DNA of 42,575 nt from JADLEX01 sp964586775. Its GTDB lineage: Bacteria; Lernaellota; Lernaellaia; JACKCT01. The translations under genes were made by a program, and so were the position numbers. This document shows, piece by piece, positions 7,860-15,990 of the stretch (positions are counted from its first letter, which is position 1; every line of letters begins with the position of its first letter). Below the pieces are notes generated by a model that saw nothing but the letters and a program-made list of their open reading frames with translations, was not told the DNA's origin and did no database searches. The stretch lies in the NCBI GenBank assembly GCA_964586775.1, contig CAZPJD010000256.1, positions 1 through 42,575 of the forward strand, read 5' to 3'.

Positions 7860-9308
7860 TCAGCGCGCCGATTTGACGCATCGGAACCCGAAATGCGGCG
7901 TCAGCCCGCGCTCGGGATAGGCGAATCGCGCCTGACAGGTGGCGAATTTGGCCTCGCCGTTGAACGCGCCGCCCTTGAGCACCCGCGCGTTTTTTCGTTC
8001 GTCGAGCCAGGTGGACGTCCACTCCCACACGTTGCCCGAAAGATCCATCGCGCCATACACGCTGCGTCCCTCGGGAAACGCGTGCACCGGGGTGGTTCCG
8101 CCGAATCCCGCCTCGACCGTGTTGCACCGACCGAGTTCGAACTGGCGGCCCCACGGATAGGTTAGCCCCTGCGGACCCGCGGCCGCCTTTTCCCACTCCT
8201 CCTCGGTCGGCAGGCGCTTGCCCTGCGTCTGCGCGTAGGCCGCGGCTTCGATGTACGACATGCGCGTGGCGGGGTGCTCGGCCTCCTCGGGAATAAAGGT
8301 GTGCGTGGGTTTGTACCGGGCGAACTGCGCGTTGGTCACGGGGTAGCGATCGACGTAGTACGCGGGCAGATCGACGGGCACTTGATCGGGTCCGAAGGGG
8401 AACGACCCCGACGCGATCAGGATCATGTTGGAGAGCGCGGCCACGTCCGATGGCATCGGCTCGTCCGGCGGCTGCTGGCCACGAGGCGGCGGGGGCGGCG
8501 CGGGTTCGGCGGTCCGACGCTTCGCAATCTCCATCACCGCCTGAACGTCCCGGATCATCTCCATCAGGTTTTGATACCGCTTCGTCAGGTCGGTCTCGGT
8601 CGCCTTCAGGATGATCTTGCGAAACGCGGGCGGGATGTTCGGCTCGCGCAGGTACTGCGGCTTCTGGTTCGTCAGCATCTCGAAAAACATCGCGCCGAGC
8701 GAATAGATATCCGTCCGGTGATCGACATGCTTGGAATCCCGGAACTGCTCGGGCGACGCGTAGTTCTGCGTGCCCATGACCATGCCGGTCAGCTCCTGTT
8801 CCTTGTCGCTCTCCAGCCGCGCGAGCCCGAAATCGGCGACCTTGGGCACCAGGCGGGGCTTGCGCGGCTCCTTGGGATTGGGAACCAGCTCGATCAGGAT
8901 GTTGGCCGGCTTGATATCGCGATGGATGATCTTCATGTCGTGCGCGGTGCGCATGGCGTCGAGCACGGGAAGCAGCAGTTCGCAGGCGACGGCGGGCGGC
9001 AGCGCCCCCTTGGCGCGCAGCAGCTTGTGCAGATCCGTCCCGTCGATGAACTCGGAGACGATGTAGAGCCCTTCCGCGTCCTTGTTGAAATCGTAGATGG
9101 TGACCACGTTGGGGTGGCGAAGCTGCGCGGCGGATCGCGCCTCGGCCATGAAGCGCTCGACCAGCGAGGCCCGGCCGCGCATGAGGAGGCGCTTGATCGC
9201 CACGAGGCGCCCGAGCACGGTGTCCTCGGCCTTGTAGACGACACCCATCCCGCCTCGGCCGAGCTCTTGCAAAACCCGATAGCGGTTGTCGAAATTCAGA
9301 ACGCTCAA
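7860..9308 (-). CDS. Ser/Thr protein kinase fused to an SUMF1 (formylglycine-generating-enzyme-like) domain
   Basis: 482 residues from the TTG at 9308, which has a GAGG ribosome-binding site; a TTG at 9356 would add 16 residues but has none. The Hanks-type kinase domain (about 10-275) is complete: glycine loop G-R-G-G-M-G (17-22), Lys39, HRD 129-131, DFG 159-161, and the GTQNYASPEQ activation segment. A Pro-rich linker precedes an SUMF1-like domain (about 300-480) with PVTNAQF, RLPTEEEWEKAA, GNVWEW and GFRCV. The stretch GGAFNGEAKFATC lacks the paired catalytic cysteines of true formylglycine-generating enzyme, so it probably acts as a binding or regulatory module. No transmembrane segment is seen, so it is likely cytoplasmic. 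Confidence 0.9.
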   Translation of the reverse strand: MSVLNFDNRYRVLQELGRGGMGVVYKAEDTVLGRLVAIKRLLMRGRASLVERFMAEARSAAQLRHPNVVTIYDFNKDAEGLYIVSEFIDGTDLHKLLRAKGALPPAVACELLLPVLDAMRTAHDMKIIHRDIKPANILIELVPNPKEPRKPRLVPKVADFGLARLESDKEQELTGMVMGTQNYASPEQFRDSKHVDHRTDIYSLGAMFFEMLTNQKPQYLREPNIPPAFRKIILKATETDLTKRYQNLMEMIRDVQAVMEIAKRRTAEPAPPPPPRGQQPPDEPMPSDVAALSNMILIASGSFPFGPDQVPVDLPAYYVDRYPVTNAQFARYKPTHTFIPEEAEHPATRMSYIEAAAYAQTQGKRLPTEEEWEKAAAGPQGLTYPWGRQFELGRCNTVEAGFGGTTPVHAFPEGRSVYGAMDLSGNVWEWTSTWLDERKNARVLKGGAFNGEAKFATCQARFAYPERGLTPHFGFRCVKSAR

Positions 9309-9363
9309 ATTCGCCTCATGTCCAATGTCCTTACGGGTTTTCCGGTTTCTCGGCAACGAGTCG

Positions 9364-9393
9364 TTGACGATCGGCGGCGTTTCTCTCTATCTT
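9364..9393 (+). promoter_or_regulatory. Sigma-70-type promoter for the small protein / FHA-kinase operon
   Basis: TTGACG, an 18-base spacer and TATCTT. Start of transcription would be near 9400, some 65 bases before the ATG at 9466. It lies in the divergent gap with the Ser/Thr kinase gene. Confidence 0.5.
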
Positions 9394-9465
9394 GAACGAC
9401 ACCTTCGACCAGTCCATGTCGGGATCGGCGTCCTCCAGACGCCGAGCGAGCCTCGCGGGGGACCC

Positions 9466-9879
9466 ATGAGCGCGATTCAGATGGTCAAGTGCTATTTGAC
9501 CCGCAAAGCGGAAGAGGAAGGCGACGTGCGCTACGTCCCGCTGGAGATCTTCAAGATGTGGCGGTTCCTGATGGAGCGCGTCCACCATCTCGTCGTCGCC
9601 TCGGCCGAGGTGTCGAGTTGGCTGGACGTGGACGAGTATCGCTCGCGCCGCGGCGAACTCGCCGAGCACGCGCCCGAGTCCGTGATCCAGGTCCGTTTCG
9701 ACTACGTCGAGAGCGGCGGCGTCACGCACCCCGTCGTCCGGTATTTCCCCGAGGACAACTTCGATGTGATCTACGGCTACTTCCGGCACCACTTTTCCGA
9801 CGAGCACATCATGGAAGACGTGCGTCGCCTGCACGGACATTACCTCGGCGGTTCGGCCGCGGTCCCCTATATCGGGTGA
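9466..9879 (+). CDS. Small uncharacterised protein, copy 1 of a two-member family
   Basis: 137 residues, no signal peptide or membrane segment, so cytoplasmic. I do not recognise a named family. It is clearly paralogous to the protein encoded at 23145-23555. Both start I-[QE]-M-V-[KR]-C. They share R-[YF]-V-P-x-E-I-F-[KR]-[LM]-W-x-[FY]-L-M, an aligned acidic middle, and a closing block P-V-[VI]-R-Y-F-P-x-D followed by H-F-S-x-E-H-I. The conserved aromatic, His and acidic residues suggest a folded domain with a binding site. The ATG has GGGGGA upstream. It is 37 bases before the FHA-GAF histidine kinase on the same strand, so the two are probably one operon, which hints at a role with that kinase. 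Confidence 0.8.
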   Translation: MSAIQMVKCYLTRKAEEEGDVRYVPLEIFKMWRFLMERVHHLVVASAEVSSWLDVDEYRSRRGELAEHAPESVIQVRFDYVESGGVTHPVVRYFPEDNFDVIYGYFRHHFSDEHIMEDVRRLHGHYLGGSAAVPYIG

Positions 9880-9916
9880 TCCTGGCCGCCCCGTTGGGGG
9901 GCGCACGGGAGTGGCG

Positions 9917-11524
9917 ATGGCGCGCCTGGTCGGAAAATCCGGCGATCACAAGGGCCAGATCTTCGAGTTGCCCGCCGAAATCCAGACGATCGGCCGCGGC
10001 AAGAGCTGCGATATTCAGCTTCGCGACACCAGCGTCTCGCGCACGCACGCCTCGATCCGGCGCGCGGGGGAGCGCTTCATCCTGAAGGACGAAGGTTCGT
10101 CCTACGGCACCTACATCGATGGCAATCCCATTATCGAGTCCGATCTGCGCTCGGGGCAGGAAGTCCGCATCGGGCAGACGGTGTTCGATTTCCTCGACGG
10201 CGGCGCCGACGGGCGCGTGCCGCTGCCGGAGCCGCCCGACGCCAGCCTCGAATACACGGTCATGCACGCCATCGGCGACGCCGATGCCGAGGACGAACGG
10301 GACTCCACGGGCGTTGTGCGGATCAAGCAGCGCCTCGCGATCGCGCTCGAGGTCTCGGGTTTCCTCAATTCCGCGCTCGATCTCGGTGACCTTTTCGGGC
10401 GGCTGCTCGACAAGACGATCGCGGTGCTGCGCGCGCGCAGCGCGATGATCCTGCTGCGAAACGAAAAAACCGGGGCGCTCGACGTCGCCCAGTCGCGCGG
10501 CGTATCGACGGGTCCCGAGGCCAACTACTCTCGCACGATCGTCGATCGCGTCGTGGCGAGCGGCGAATCGCTGCTCGTCAGCGATGCTCGCTCGGGCGAG
10601 GAGATGCAGATTTCCGACAGCATCTACCGGCTCGGGATCCGCTCGGCGATGTGCGTGCCGCTGCGCCACGAGTCGGGCATCGTCGGAGCGCTGAATGTCG
10701 AAGCCCCGGGAACGGGCGTCTTTTCGGCGAACGATCTGCGCATGCTGATGATCCTCGGCAACATCGCGGGAACGGCGATCGTCAACTCGCGGCTTCGCGA
10801 GGAGAAGGTGCGTTCCGAGCGGCTCGCGGCGATCGGGCAGTCGATGGCGGGCCTCGCGCACGACATCAAGAACATCCTCTCGGGCATCAAGGCCGGCGGG
10901 TATCTGGTGGACGACGCGATCTCGCGCTCCGACATGACGACCATGGCAGCCGGTTGGGATCTCGTGAAGGTGAGCCAGGACCGCATCCACCAGCTCATGC
11001 TCAACATGCTGGACTACAGCAAGGAGCGCGAGCCAAAGTACGAGACGGTGAACCTCGAGGACCTGATGACCGAGGTGAAGAATCTCGTGGTGCTGCGCGG
11101 CGTGGACTATGGCGTGGGCGTGAAGGTCGAGGTGCATCCGCGCTCGCGCGAGGTCGAGGCCGAGGGCGTGAGCATCCACCGTTGCCTGCTCAACCTCGCG
11201 GGCAACGCGGTGGACGCCATGGAGGACCGGCAGGACGGAAAGATTCTGCTGCGCACGCGGCCCGACGCCCACGATGAACGGCGCATTCTCATCGACGTGA
11301 TCGACAACGGCCCGGGCATCCCGGCGGAGATTCTGCCGACGCTGTTTCAGGCGTTTACGAGCACCAAGGGCGCGAAGGGCACGGGGCTCGGTCTCGCGGT
11401 TTCGCACAAGATCGCGCGCGAGCATCGGGGCGAGATCACGGTGAAGAGTTCGCCGGGGCAGGGGACGATGTTCACGATCTCGCTGCCACGCAAGCGACCG
11501 ATGGGGCCCGCCGAGAAGACGTGA
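9917..11524 (+). CDS. Soluble FHA-GAF sensor histidine kinase
   Basis: 535 residues. An N-terminal FHA domain (about 15-95) has the signature G-R-x-x-S-C-D-I, S-R-x-H-A and G-T-Y-I-D-G, and should bind phosphothreonine peptides. A GAF domain follows (about 130-290). The kinase core has the H-box GLAHDIKNI with His315 as phosphoacceptor, the N-box N-L-A-G-N-A-V-D-A, DNGPGIP and KGTGLGLAVS. There is no membrane segment, so input is intracellular. The FHA domain suggests crosstalk with Ser/Thr kinases such as the one encoded at 7860-9308. No response regulator follows on this strand. The receiver-only protein encoded convergently at 11584-11973 is the nearest candidate partner. ATG 9917 is preferred over GTG 9911 because GGGAG sits five bases upstream. 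Confidence 0.9.
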   Translation: MARLVGKSGDHKGQIFELPAEIQTIGRGKSCDIQLRDTSVSRTHASIRRAGERFILKDEGSSYGTYIDGNPIIESDLRSGQEVRIGQTVFDFLDGGADGRVPLPEPPDASLEYTVMHAIGDADAEDERDSTGVVRIKQRLAIALEVSGFLNSALDLGDLFGRLLDKTIAVLRARSAMILLRNEKTGALDVAQSRGVSTGPEANYSRTIVDRVVASGESLLVSDARSGEEMQISDSIYRLGIRSAMCVPLRHESGIVGALNVEAPGTGVFSANDLRMLMILGNIAGTAIVNSRLREEKVRSERLAAIGQSMAGLAHDIKNILSGIKAGGYLVDDAISRSDMTTMAAGWDLVKVSQDRIHQLMLNMLDYSKEREPKYETVNLEDLMTEVKNLVVLRGVDYGVGVKVEVHPRSREVEAEGVSIHRCLLNLAGNAVDAMEDRQDGKILLRTRPDAHDERRILIDVIDNGPGIPAEILPTLFQAFTSTKGAKGTGLGLAVSHKIAREHRGEITVKSSPGQGTMFTISLPRKRPMGPAEKT

Positions 11525-11540
11525 CGGACGCGCGGATCAG

Positions 11541-11602
11541 TCTTCGCCGCGTTCGCGAAACTAGTCTTCGCCGCGTTCGAGGACTAGTCTTCGCCGCGTT
11601 CG
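11541..11602. repeat. Three tandem copies of a 15-base unit at the 3' end of the response-regulator gene
   Basis: TCTTCGCCGCGTTCG occurs at 11541-11555, 11565-11579 and 11588-11602, at 24- and 23-base periods, with ACTAG at two of the junctions. The last copy encodes the R-E-R-G-E-D C-terminus of the response regulator on the minus strand; the other two copies repeat that coding end downstream of its stop. Confidence 0.85.
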
Positions 11603-11973
11603 CGGAACTCGCGAATCGCCGATTTCACCTTGCTTTCCAGAATCGGCATGTCGAAGGGCTTGGCGAGGTAATCGTCCTCGAAACCCGAGCGGTCGTACTG
11701 ATCGAGCTCGGGTTCGTTGCGATCGGCCGTCAGCAGCACCACGGGCGTCGTCTTCCCCCGTTTGGTGCCCTTGATGAAATCGATCACCTGATAGCCGTGC
11801 ACGTCGGGCATCATCAGGTCGGTCACGACGATGTCGTAGGTGCCGACCTTGAACTTCTCGATGCCCTCGCGCCCGTCTTTGGCGAGGGTCACGTTGAAGC
11901 CCTTCGCGGTGAAATACGCCTGCATCATTTTGCGGATGATCTGGTCGTCGTCGATCACGAGCATGGTGGCCAT
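11584..11973 (-). CDS. Receiver-only response regulator (CheY-like)
   Basis: 129 residues, a single receiver domain with nothing after it. The acidic pocket D8-D9-D10, phosphoacceptor Asp52 (V-V-T-D-L-M-M-P-D), a Thr in L-L-T-A-D and Lys in Y-L-A-K-P-F are all in place. Output must be by protein contact or phosphorelay. The ATG at 11973 has GAGGA upstream; a longer GTG-started form (12003) would overlap the HEAT gene and is less likely. It lies 26 bases after the small HEAT gene on the same strand, so the two form an operon, and it converges on the FHA-GAF kinase, a plausible phosphodonor. Confidence 0.9.
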   Translation of the reverse strand: MATMLVIDDDQIIRKMMQAYFTAKGFNVTLAKDGREGIEKFKVGTYDIVVTDLMMPDVHGYQVIDFIKGTKRGKTTPVVLLTADRNEPELDQYDRSGFEDDYLAKPFDMPILESKVKSAIREFRERGED

Positions 11974-11999
11974 CGGGTCCTCTCCCAAACGCGTTCGCG

Positions 12000-12317
12000 T
12001 CACACGTTCTTATTCGATTTGGATTTCGTCGTCATGGGATCGCGCACCGTGGACAGGATGCTCATGGCCTCAGTGCTGCCGATCAGGCCGAGGATCTGCG
12101 TGATCGCCCATCGGACGTTCTGATCCATGCTCTGGGCGTTGCCGCGGCAGTAGTCGAGCACCTCGCGCGAACGGATCTGCGCCATGCCCTCGGCGGCGAG
12201 CCGGCGAATCACCGGGTCCTTGTCGGTGAGCGCGCCGACCAGCTTGTCCACGTTGCGGTCGTTCGTCCATTTCGCGACCTTGTCCGACGTGACCGCGAAG
12301 ATCTTCATGATGCTCAT
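12000..12317 (-). CDS. Small HEAT-repeat protein
   Basis: 105 residues from the ATG at 12317. Two HEAT-like units are visible (D-K-D-P-V-I-R-R-L-A-A-E-G and V-R-W-A-I-T-Q-I-L-G-L-I-G). The tail is basic (TTKSKSNKNV). No membrane segment. Such short HEAT proteins usually serve as binding scaffolds. The start is placed after the predicted transcription start near 12343, which excludes the upstream ATG at 12347; ATG 12308 is the alternative. It is the first gene of an operon with the receiver-only regulator and may be its effector or adaptor; that link is inferred from position only. Confidence 0.75.
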   Translation of the reverse strand: MSIMKIFAVTSDKVAKWTNDRNVDKLVGALTDKDPVIRRLAAEGMAQIRSREVLDYCRGNAQSMDQNVRWAITQILGLIGSTEAMSILSTVRDPMTTKSKSNKNV

Positions 12318-12349
12318 GAGCGTCGCCCGTTCGTGGAATTGAAGCATCC

Positions 12350-12378
12350 TTCATAATCGGCCCCGGCGCGAAAATCAA
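12350..12378 (-). promoter_or_regulatory. Sigma-70-type promoter for the HEAT / receiver operon
   Basis: On the minus strand, TTGATT, a 17-base spacer and TATGAA. It lies in the divergent gap with the lipoprotein gene at 12476. Confidence 0.5.
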
Positions 12379-12408
12379 TCCGGCCCGTCCGCCCCAAACG
12401 CGCTTTCG

Positions 12409-12438
12409 TAGACAGGTCTTCACCCGATTTGCTAGTTT
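12409..12438 (+). promoter_or_regulatory. Possible promoter for the lipoprotein gene at 12476
   Basis: TAGACA, 18 bases and TAGTTT. The match is moderate. It would give a leader of about 30 bases. Confidence 0.35.
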
Positions 12439-12475
12439 GCCGCTCTGCTTTCCATCGCCCATTGGAGTGAATCGA

Positions 12476-14368
12476 ATGCGCGTTGCCCCCCATACCGGCT
12501 CCAATCGGCCTTCCGTGGCCGTGTCGTTGCTCTTCGTGTTGTTCGCCGTTGGATGCGCTCAGGGCGAGGCTCCGGTCGTGGACCTCGCGTCCATCGAAAA
12601 AATCGAACTGACCGACGCCGACAAGGCGTATCTGGCCACCATCGCCCGCGCGACGCTGAAAGGCGAGACCCCCGCGACCGATGCGGGCGCACATCCGGCG
12701 GCGCACAAAAAGTCCACGCGCGGCGTCTTTGTGACCGTTCCCCGCGAGGGCAAGGCCGCGGTGACGGGATTCGCATTCCGCGAAAACACCGCCGAGGCGA
12801 CCATCGCCGCCGCGAAGGACGCGACGCGCGCGAAGCTCCCCGCCGACAAGGTGGGCCGCGTGCGCGTGGACGTGATCGTGAAGGCCGGCGAGAAGAAGAC
12901 CTGGGAGGTCGGCAAAAAGTGGAAGGCCGACGTCACGCTCGACGCGGTGCTCTTCGACACCAAGCCCCCCGTCGCGTTTCTGGGCCAGGAGATGCGCGAC
13001 ACCGGCGCGATCGGCGGGCACAAGGACAAATTCTCGATCGAGGGCTTACGCCGCCTGATGAACCGACGAGGCATCGCCACCGACGGCAGTCCCTTGCTGC
13101 AAAAAGATGCCAAGGTGAACCTCGTGCGCGGCGAGCTCGCGTCGTTCATCCAGGAAGGCGACGGCACGGTGAGGGCGCTCTATCGCGGCAACCTGCGGGA
13201 CGGGTTCGAGCCCACGCCCGAGCGGTTGCTGACGGCGATCGACGCGGCGGGCGATTACCTGAAGCGCGCGGTCGATGACAAGGGCAAGTTCGACTACAAC
13301 TACGATCCCGCCCGCGACAAATCGGCGACGAGCTACAACCTGCTGCGTCACGCGGGTACGACGTTTTCGATGATGCAGATCTATGAGCTGAACAAGGACC
13401 CCGAGCTGCTGGAGTCGGTCAAGCGCGCGCTCGGATATCTGCAAACCGTGTCGATGGGGCCCGACGCGAACGACGCGAAAAAATACGATTGGAAGGCGAT
13501 CACGCAGCCCGGCATTCTGGAGGCGAAGCTCGGCGGGTGCGGGCTCGCGCTGCTGGCCTTCGGCAACTACACGCGCATCACCGGCGACAAGAGCCACCTG
13601 GAGCTGATGCAGGCTTACGCGCGGTTCATCGAGTTCATGCAAAAGCCCGACGGCGACATGGTTCAGCGCTACTACCACAAGCCCGAGGACAAAAACAAAA
13701 CCTATCACCCGGTGCTCTATTACCCCGGCGAGGCATTCTTCGGTCTCATGACGCTCCACGCCATCGACGGCAATCCGCGTTGGCTCGACGTGGCGGCGAA
13801 GGGCATCGACTACATCGCCAACGTCCGCGACGGTGCGAAGCCCACCGACAAGCTGGAGCACGATCACTGGCTGCTCTACGCCATCAACGAGGTCGACAAG
13901 CTGCGTCCGGCGGCGAACCGCACGGCTCACGCCGACCGGGTGATGCAGGCGATGTTCGACAAGTTCATCACCGAGGACGAGCACCCGGACTTTGTCGGCG
14001 GATTTTACAAGAAGCCCAAGACGACCCCCGTGGCCTGCCGCATCGAGGCGATGGGCGCCCAGTACCAGATGTCGCTGCGTCGCAACGATCCCGCGATGAC
14101 CGCACGGATTCTGAACGCGGTGAAGCTCGGCTCGTCGTTCCTCCTGCGCAACCAATACACCGACGTCAACACGATTTTCTTCGAGAACCCCGCCCGACCG
14201 ATGGGCGGCTACCAGACCGGATACTGGAATCCCGAAATCCAGATCGACTACGTGCAGCATTCGACGAGCGCATTGATCGGGCTCTATCACGCGTTGACCG
14301 ACTCGGCTCAAGTGAAGAACGCGCCCGACGCGAAGCCCGAGGGTGAGGCGCTAAAACCCGCGGCGTGA
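12476..14368 (+). CDS. Lipoprotein with an (alpha/alpha)-barrel-like body
   Basis: 630 residues. The N-terminus is a signal peptide with a lipobox (L-F-A-V-G-C27). Residues of about 70-240 form an alpha/beta region that starts R-G-V-F-V-T, faintly like AMMECR1 proteins, but I would not assign it. From about 245 to the end the protein is helical, with repeated aromatic-rich helix pairs and short motifs (Y-N-L-L-R-H-A-G-T, Y-Y-P-G-E-A-F-F-G-L, Y-Q-T-G-Y-W) of the kind seen in six-hairpin glycosidases and cellobiose-epimerase-like proteins. A polysaccharide-related role outside the cytoplasm is a reasonable guess. The ATG has GGAG eight bases upstream. The AI-2E-type membrane protein follows after 24 bases, probably co-transcribed. 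Confidence 0.75.
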   Translation: MRVAPHTGSNRPSVAVSLLFVLFAVGCAQGEAPVVDLASIEKIELTDADKAYLATIARATLKGETPATDAGAHPAAHKKSTRGVFVTVPREGKAAVTGFAFRENTAEATIAAAKDATRAKLPADKVGRVRVDVIVKAGEKKTWEVGKKWKADVTLDAVLFDTKPPVAFLGQEMRDTGAIGGHKDKFSIEGLRRLMNRRGIATDGSPLLQKDAKVNLVRGELASFIQEGDGTVRALYRGNLRDGFEPTPERLLTAIDAAGDYLKRAVDDKGKFDYNYDPARDKSATSYNLLRHAGTTFSMMQIYELNKDPELLESVKRALGYLQTVSMGPDANDAKKYDWKAITQPGILEAKLGGCGLALLAFGNYTRITGDKSHLELMQAYARFIEFMQKPDGDMVQRYYHKPEDKNKTYHPVLYYPGEAFFGLMTLHAIDGNPRWLDVAAKGIDYIANVRDGAKPTDKLEHDHWLLYAINEVDKLRPAANRTAHADRVMQAMFDKFITEDEHPDFVGGFYKKPKTTPVACRIEAMGAQYQMSLRRNDPAMTARILNAVKLGSSFLLRNQYTDVNTIFFENPARPMGGYQTGYWNPEIQIDYVQHSTSALIGLYHALTDSAQVKNAPDAKPEGEALKPAA

Positions 14369-14392
14369 GCGTCGCGCGAATCGAGGGATGCC

Positions 14393-15448
14393 ATGGCGGC
14401 GAAATCGGAATCTCCCGCGCAGCGCGCGTCGGCGGTGCGCGTGGTCGTCACGCTCGCGGCAATCATCGTCGTCATCGCGGGGCTCAAGGCGGCGGGCGAC
14501 CTGATTCTCCCCTTCATTTTTTCGGTCATCCTCACGGCGGTCGTGCATCCGGTCGTCGGCTGGTTTCGCAAGAAGAAGATCCCGACATTGCTGGCGGTGA
14601 TCATCGTCGTGGGTGTGATCGCCGTGGCGCTTGTCGCGGCGGCGGGCATGACTGCGGCCATCGCGGCGCAGTTCTCGGCGGCCATGCCGGAGTATCAGCA
14701 AAAGCTCAGCGGCATGTTCGCCAGCGGTCAGGCGCTGCTCACTCAGTTGGGCATCGACACGCATGCGCCGAATATCGGCGAGACGCTGAATCCCGCGACG
14801 GCGATGAAGCTCGTCGGCAAGACGCTCGACTCGCTCACGTCGATCCTGTCGCAGACCACGCTCGTCATCCTCACCGTGGCCTTCATGCTCTTCGAGGTCA
14901 GCGAGTTTTCGGACAAGTTCCAAAAAGCATTCGGTGGCGGGCGCGAGCGCATGGCGCGCATCGCGGGCGGCGTCGCGGCGGTGCAGCGCTACCTGGTGCT
15001 CAAGACCGTCGCGAGCGCGGCCACGGCGCTGCTGCTGCTCGTGTGGATGTGGATTCTCGGGCTCGACTTCGCGCTGCTGTGGGCGCTGCTCGTCTTCGCG
15101 CTCAACTTCGTGCCCAATATCGGCTCGATCATCGCGGCGATCCCGCCGATCCTGCTCGCTCTCGTGCAACTCGGCCCCGTCTCGGCGATCCTCGTCGCGG
15201 TAGGGTTCATCGCCGTCAATTTCGTCATCGGCAATATCATCGAGACGAAGATGATGGGCCAGAGCCTCGGGCTGTCGTCGCTCGTCGTGTTTTTGTCGTT
15301 GGTGTTCTGGGGCTGGATCTGGGGCCCGGCGGGGATGCTGCTCTCGGTGCCGCTCACCGTGGTCGTGCGGATTCTGCTGGAGCACAACGAGGAGACGCGC
15401 CCCATCGCGATCCTGCTCGGCCCGGCGGTCAAACCCGCGAAGCGCTGA
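14393..15448 (+). CDS. AI-2E family (PerM/UPF0118) membrane transporter
   Basis: 351 residues with seven to eight hydrophobic segments. The family layout is seen: two pairs of N-terminal helices (about 15-80), a hydrophilic middle (about 95-190), then a tight helix cluster containing F-A-L-N-F-V-P-N-I-G-S-I-I-A-A-I-P-P and the conserved late block V-I-G-N-I-I-E-T-K-M-M-G-Q-S-L-G-L-S. The family exports small molecules (AI-2 in one case, Na+/H+ exchange in others), so the substrate is unknown. GAGGG stands five bases before the ATG. It follows the lipoprotein gene closely and ends seven bases before the convergent DUF3052 gene. Confidence 0.92.
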   Translation: MAAKSESPAQRASAVRVVVTLAAIIVVIAGLKAAGDLILPFIFSVILTAVVHPVVGWFRKKKIPTLLAVIIVVGVIAVALVAAAGMTAAIAAQFSAAMPEYQQKLSGMFASGQALLTQLGIDTHAPNIGETLNPATAMKLVGKTLDSLTSILSQTTLVILTVAFMLFEVSEFSDKFQKAFGGGRERMARIAGGVAAVQRYLVLKTVASAATALLLLVWMWILGLDFALLWALLVFALNFVPNIGSIIAAIPPILLALVQLGPVSAILVAVGFIAVNFVIGNIIETKMMGQSLGLSSLVVFLSLVFWGWIWGPAGMLLSVPLTVVVRILLEHNEETRPIAILLGPAVKPAKR

Positions 15449-15455
15449 CGCGCCG

Positions 15456-15872
15456 TCACTTCGGCGGACGGTCCTTGACGCGGATCACGAGCTTGAGGCC
15501 CGACCAGACTTCGTTGATCGCGCAGACCTTCACGTCGACCAGGTTCGCGGCGAGGGCGAGTTCGCGCACGACGTTTTCTGTCAGGTCGCCGGGGATCTTC
15601 GCGGATTTCTTCGGCCACGATACCCAGATCGCCCCGGCGGGTGCGATGCGTTCGCGAAGCGCGGGCAGCAGCCGCGTGAGCCTCGCGCGCTCGGTCGCGA
15701 AGACATGCACCACGTCGAGATCACCCTTTGCCCCATCCACTCGACGCACGTCCGGCGGCAGCCCGCCGATCGTCAACTCGTAGTCGTCGGGACCGTCCAC
15801 CACGGCAAAGCGACAGCCGGGTTTGAGCCCGAGTTTCCGCCACGCCGGTTTGCCGGAATAGCCTGTGGTCAT
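15456..15872 (-). CDS. DUF3052 family protein
   Basis: 138 residues. It begins T-T-G-Y-S-G-K-P-x-x-x-K-L-G, followed by a Rossmann-like small domain with V-V-H-V-F-A-T, a central I-W-V-S-W-P-K-K-S and a final N-E-V-W-S-G-L-K-L-V, which is the pattern of DUF3052 proteins. Function is unknown; the fold resembles a methyltransferase core without a clear SAM site. The ATG at 15872 has AGGGGA upstream; a start 27 bases earlier (15899) has no such site. Probably a single-gene unit with its promoter upstream of 15873. Confidence 0.85.
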   Translation of the reverse strand: MTTGYSGKPAWRKLGLKPGCRFAVVDGPDDYELTIGGLPPDVRRVDGAKGDLDVVHVFATERARLTRLLPALRERIAPAGAIWVSWPKKSAKIPGDLTENVVRELALAANLVDVKVCAINEVWSGLKLVIRVKDRPPK

Positions 15873-15930
15873 CGAATGTCCCCTGAGCGTTTGAATCATC
15901 TTAACGAACGTCGACGCATCGATCGATCAC

Positions 15931-15969
15931 GGGGAAAAAAAAGAACGGGCCGGGGTCAACCCCCGGCCC
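15931..15969 (-). terminator. Rho-independent terminator of the Fe-S oxidoreductase gene
   Basis: On the minus strand a perfect nine-pair GC stem (15947-15955 with 15961-15969, loop of five) is followed by a run of eight T (15935-15942). It sits just past the stop codon at 15991. Confidence 0.9.
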
Positions 15970-15990
15970 AATCGGTGTGAAGGACGGGCG

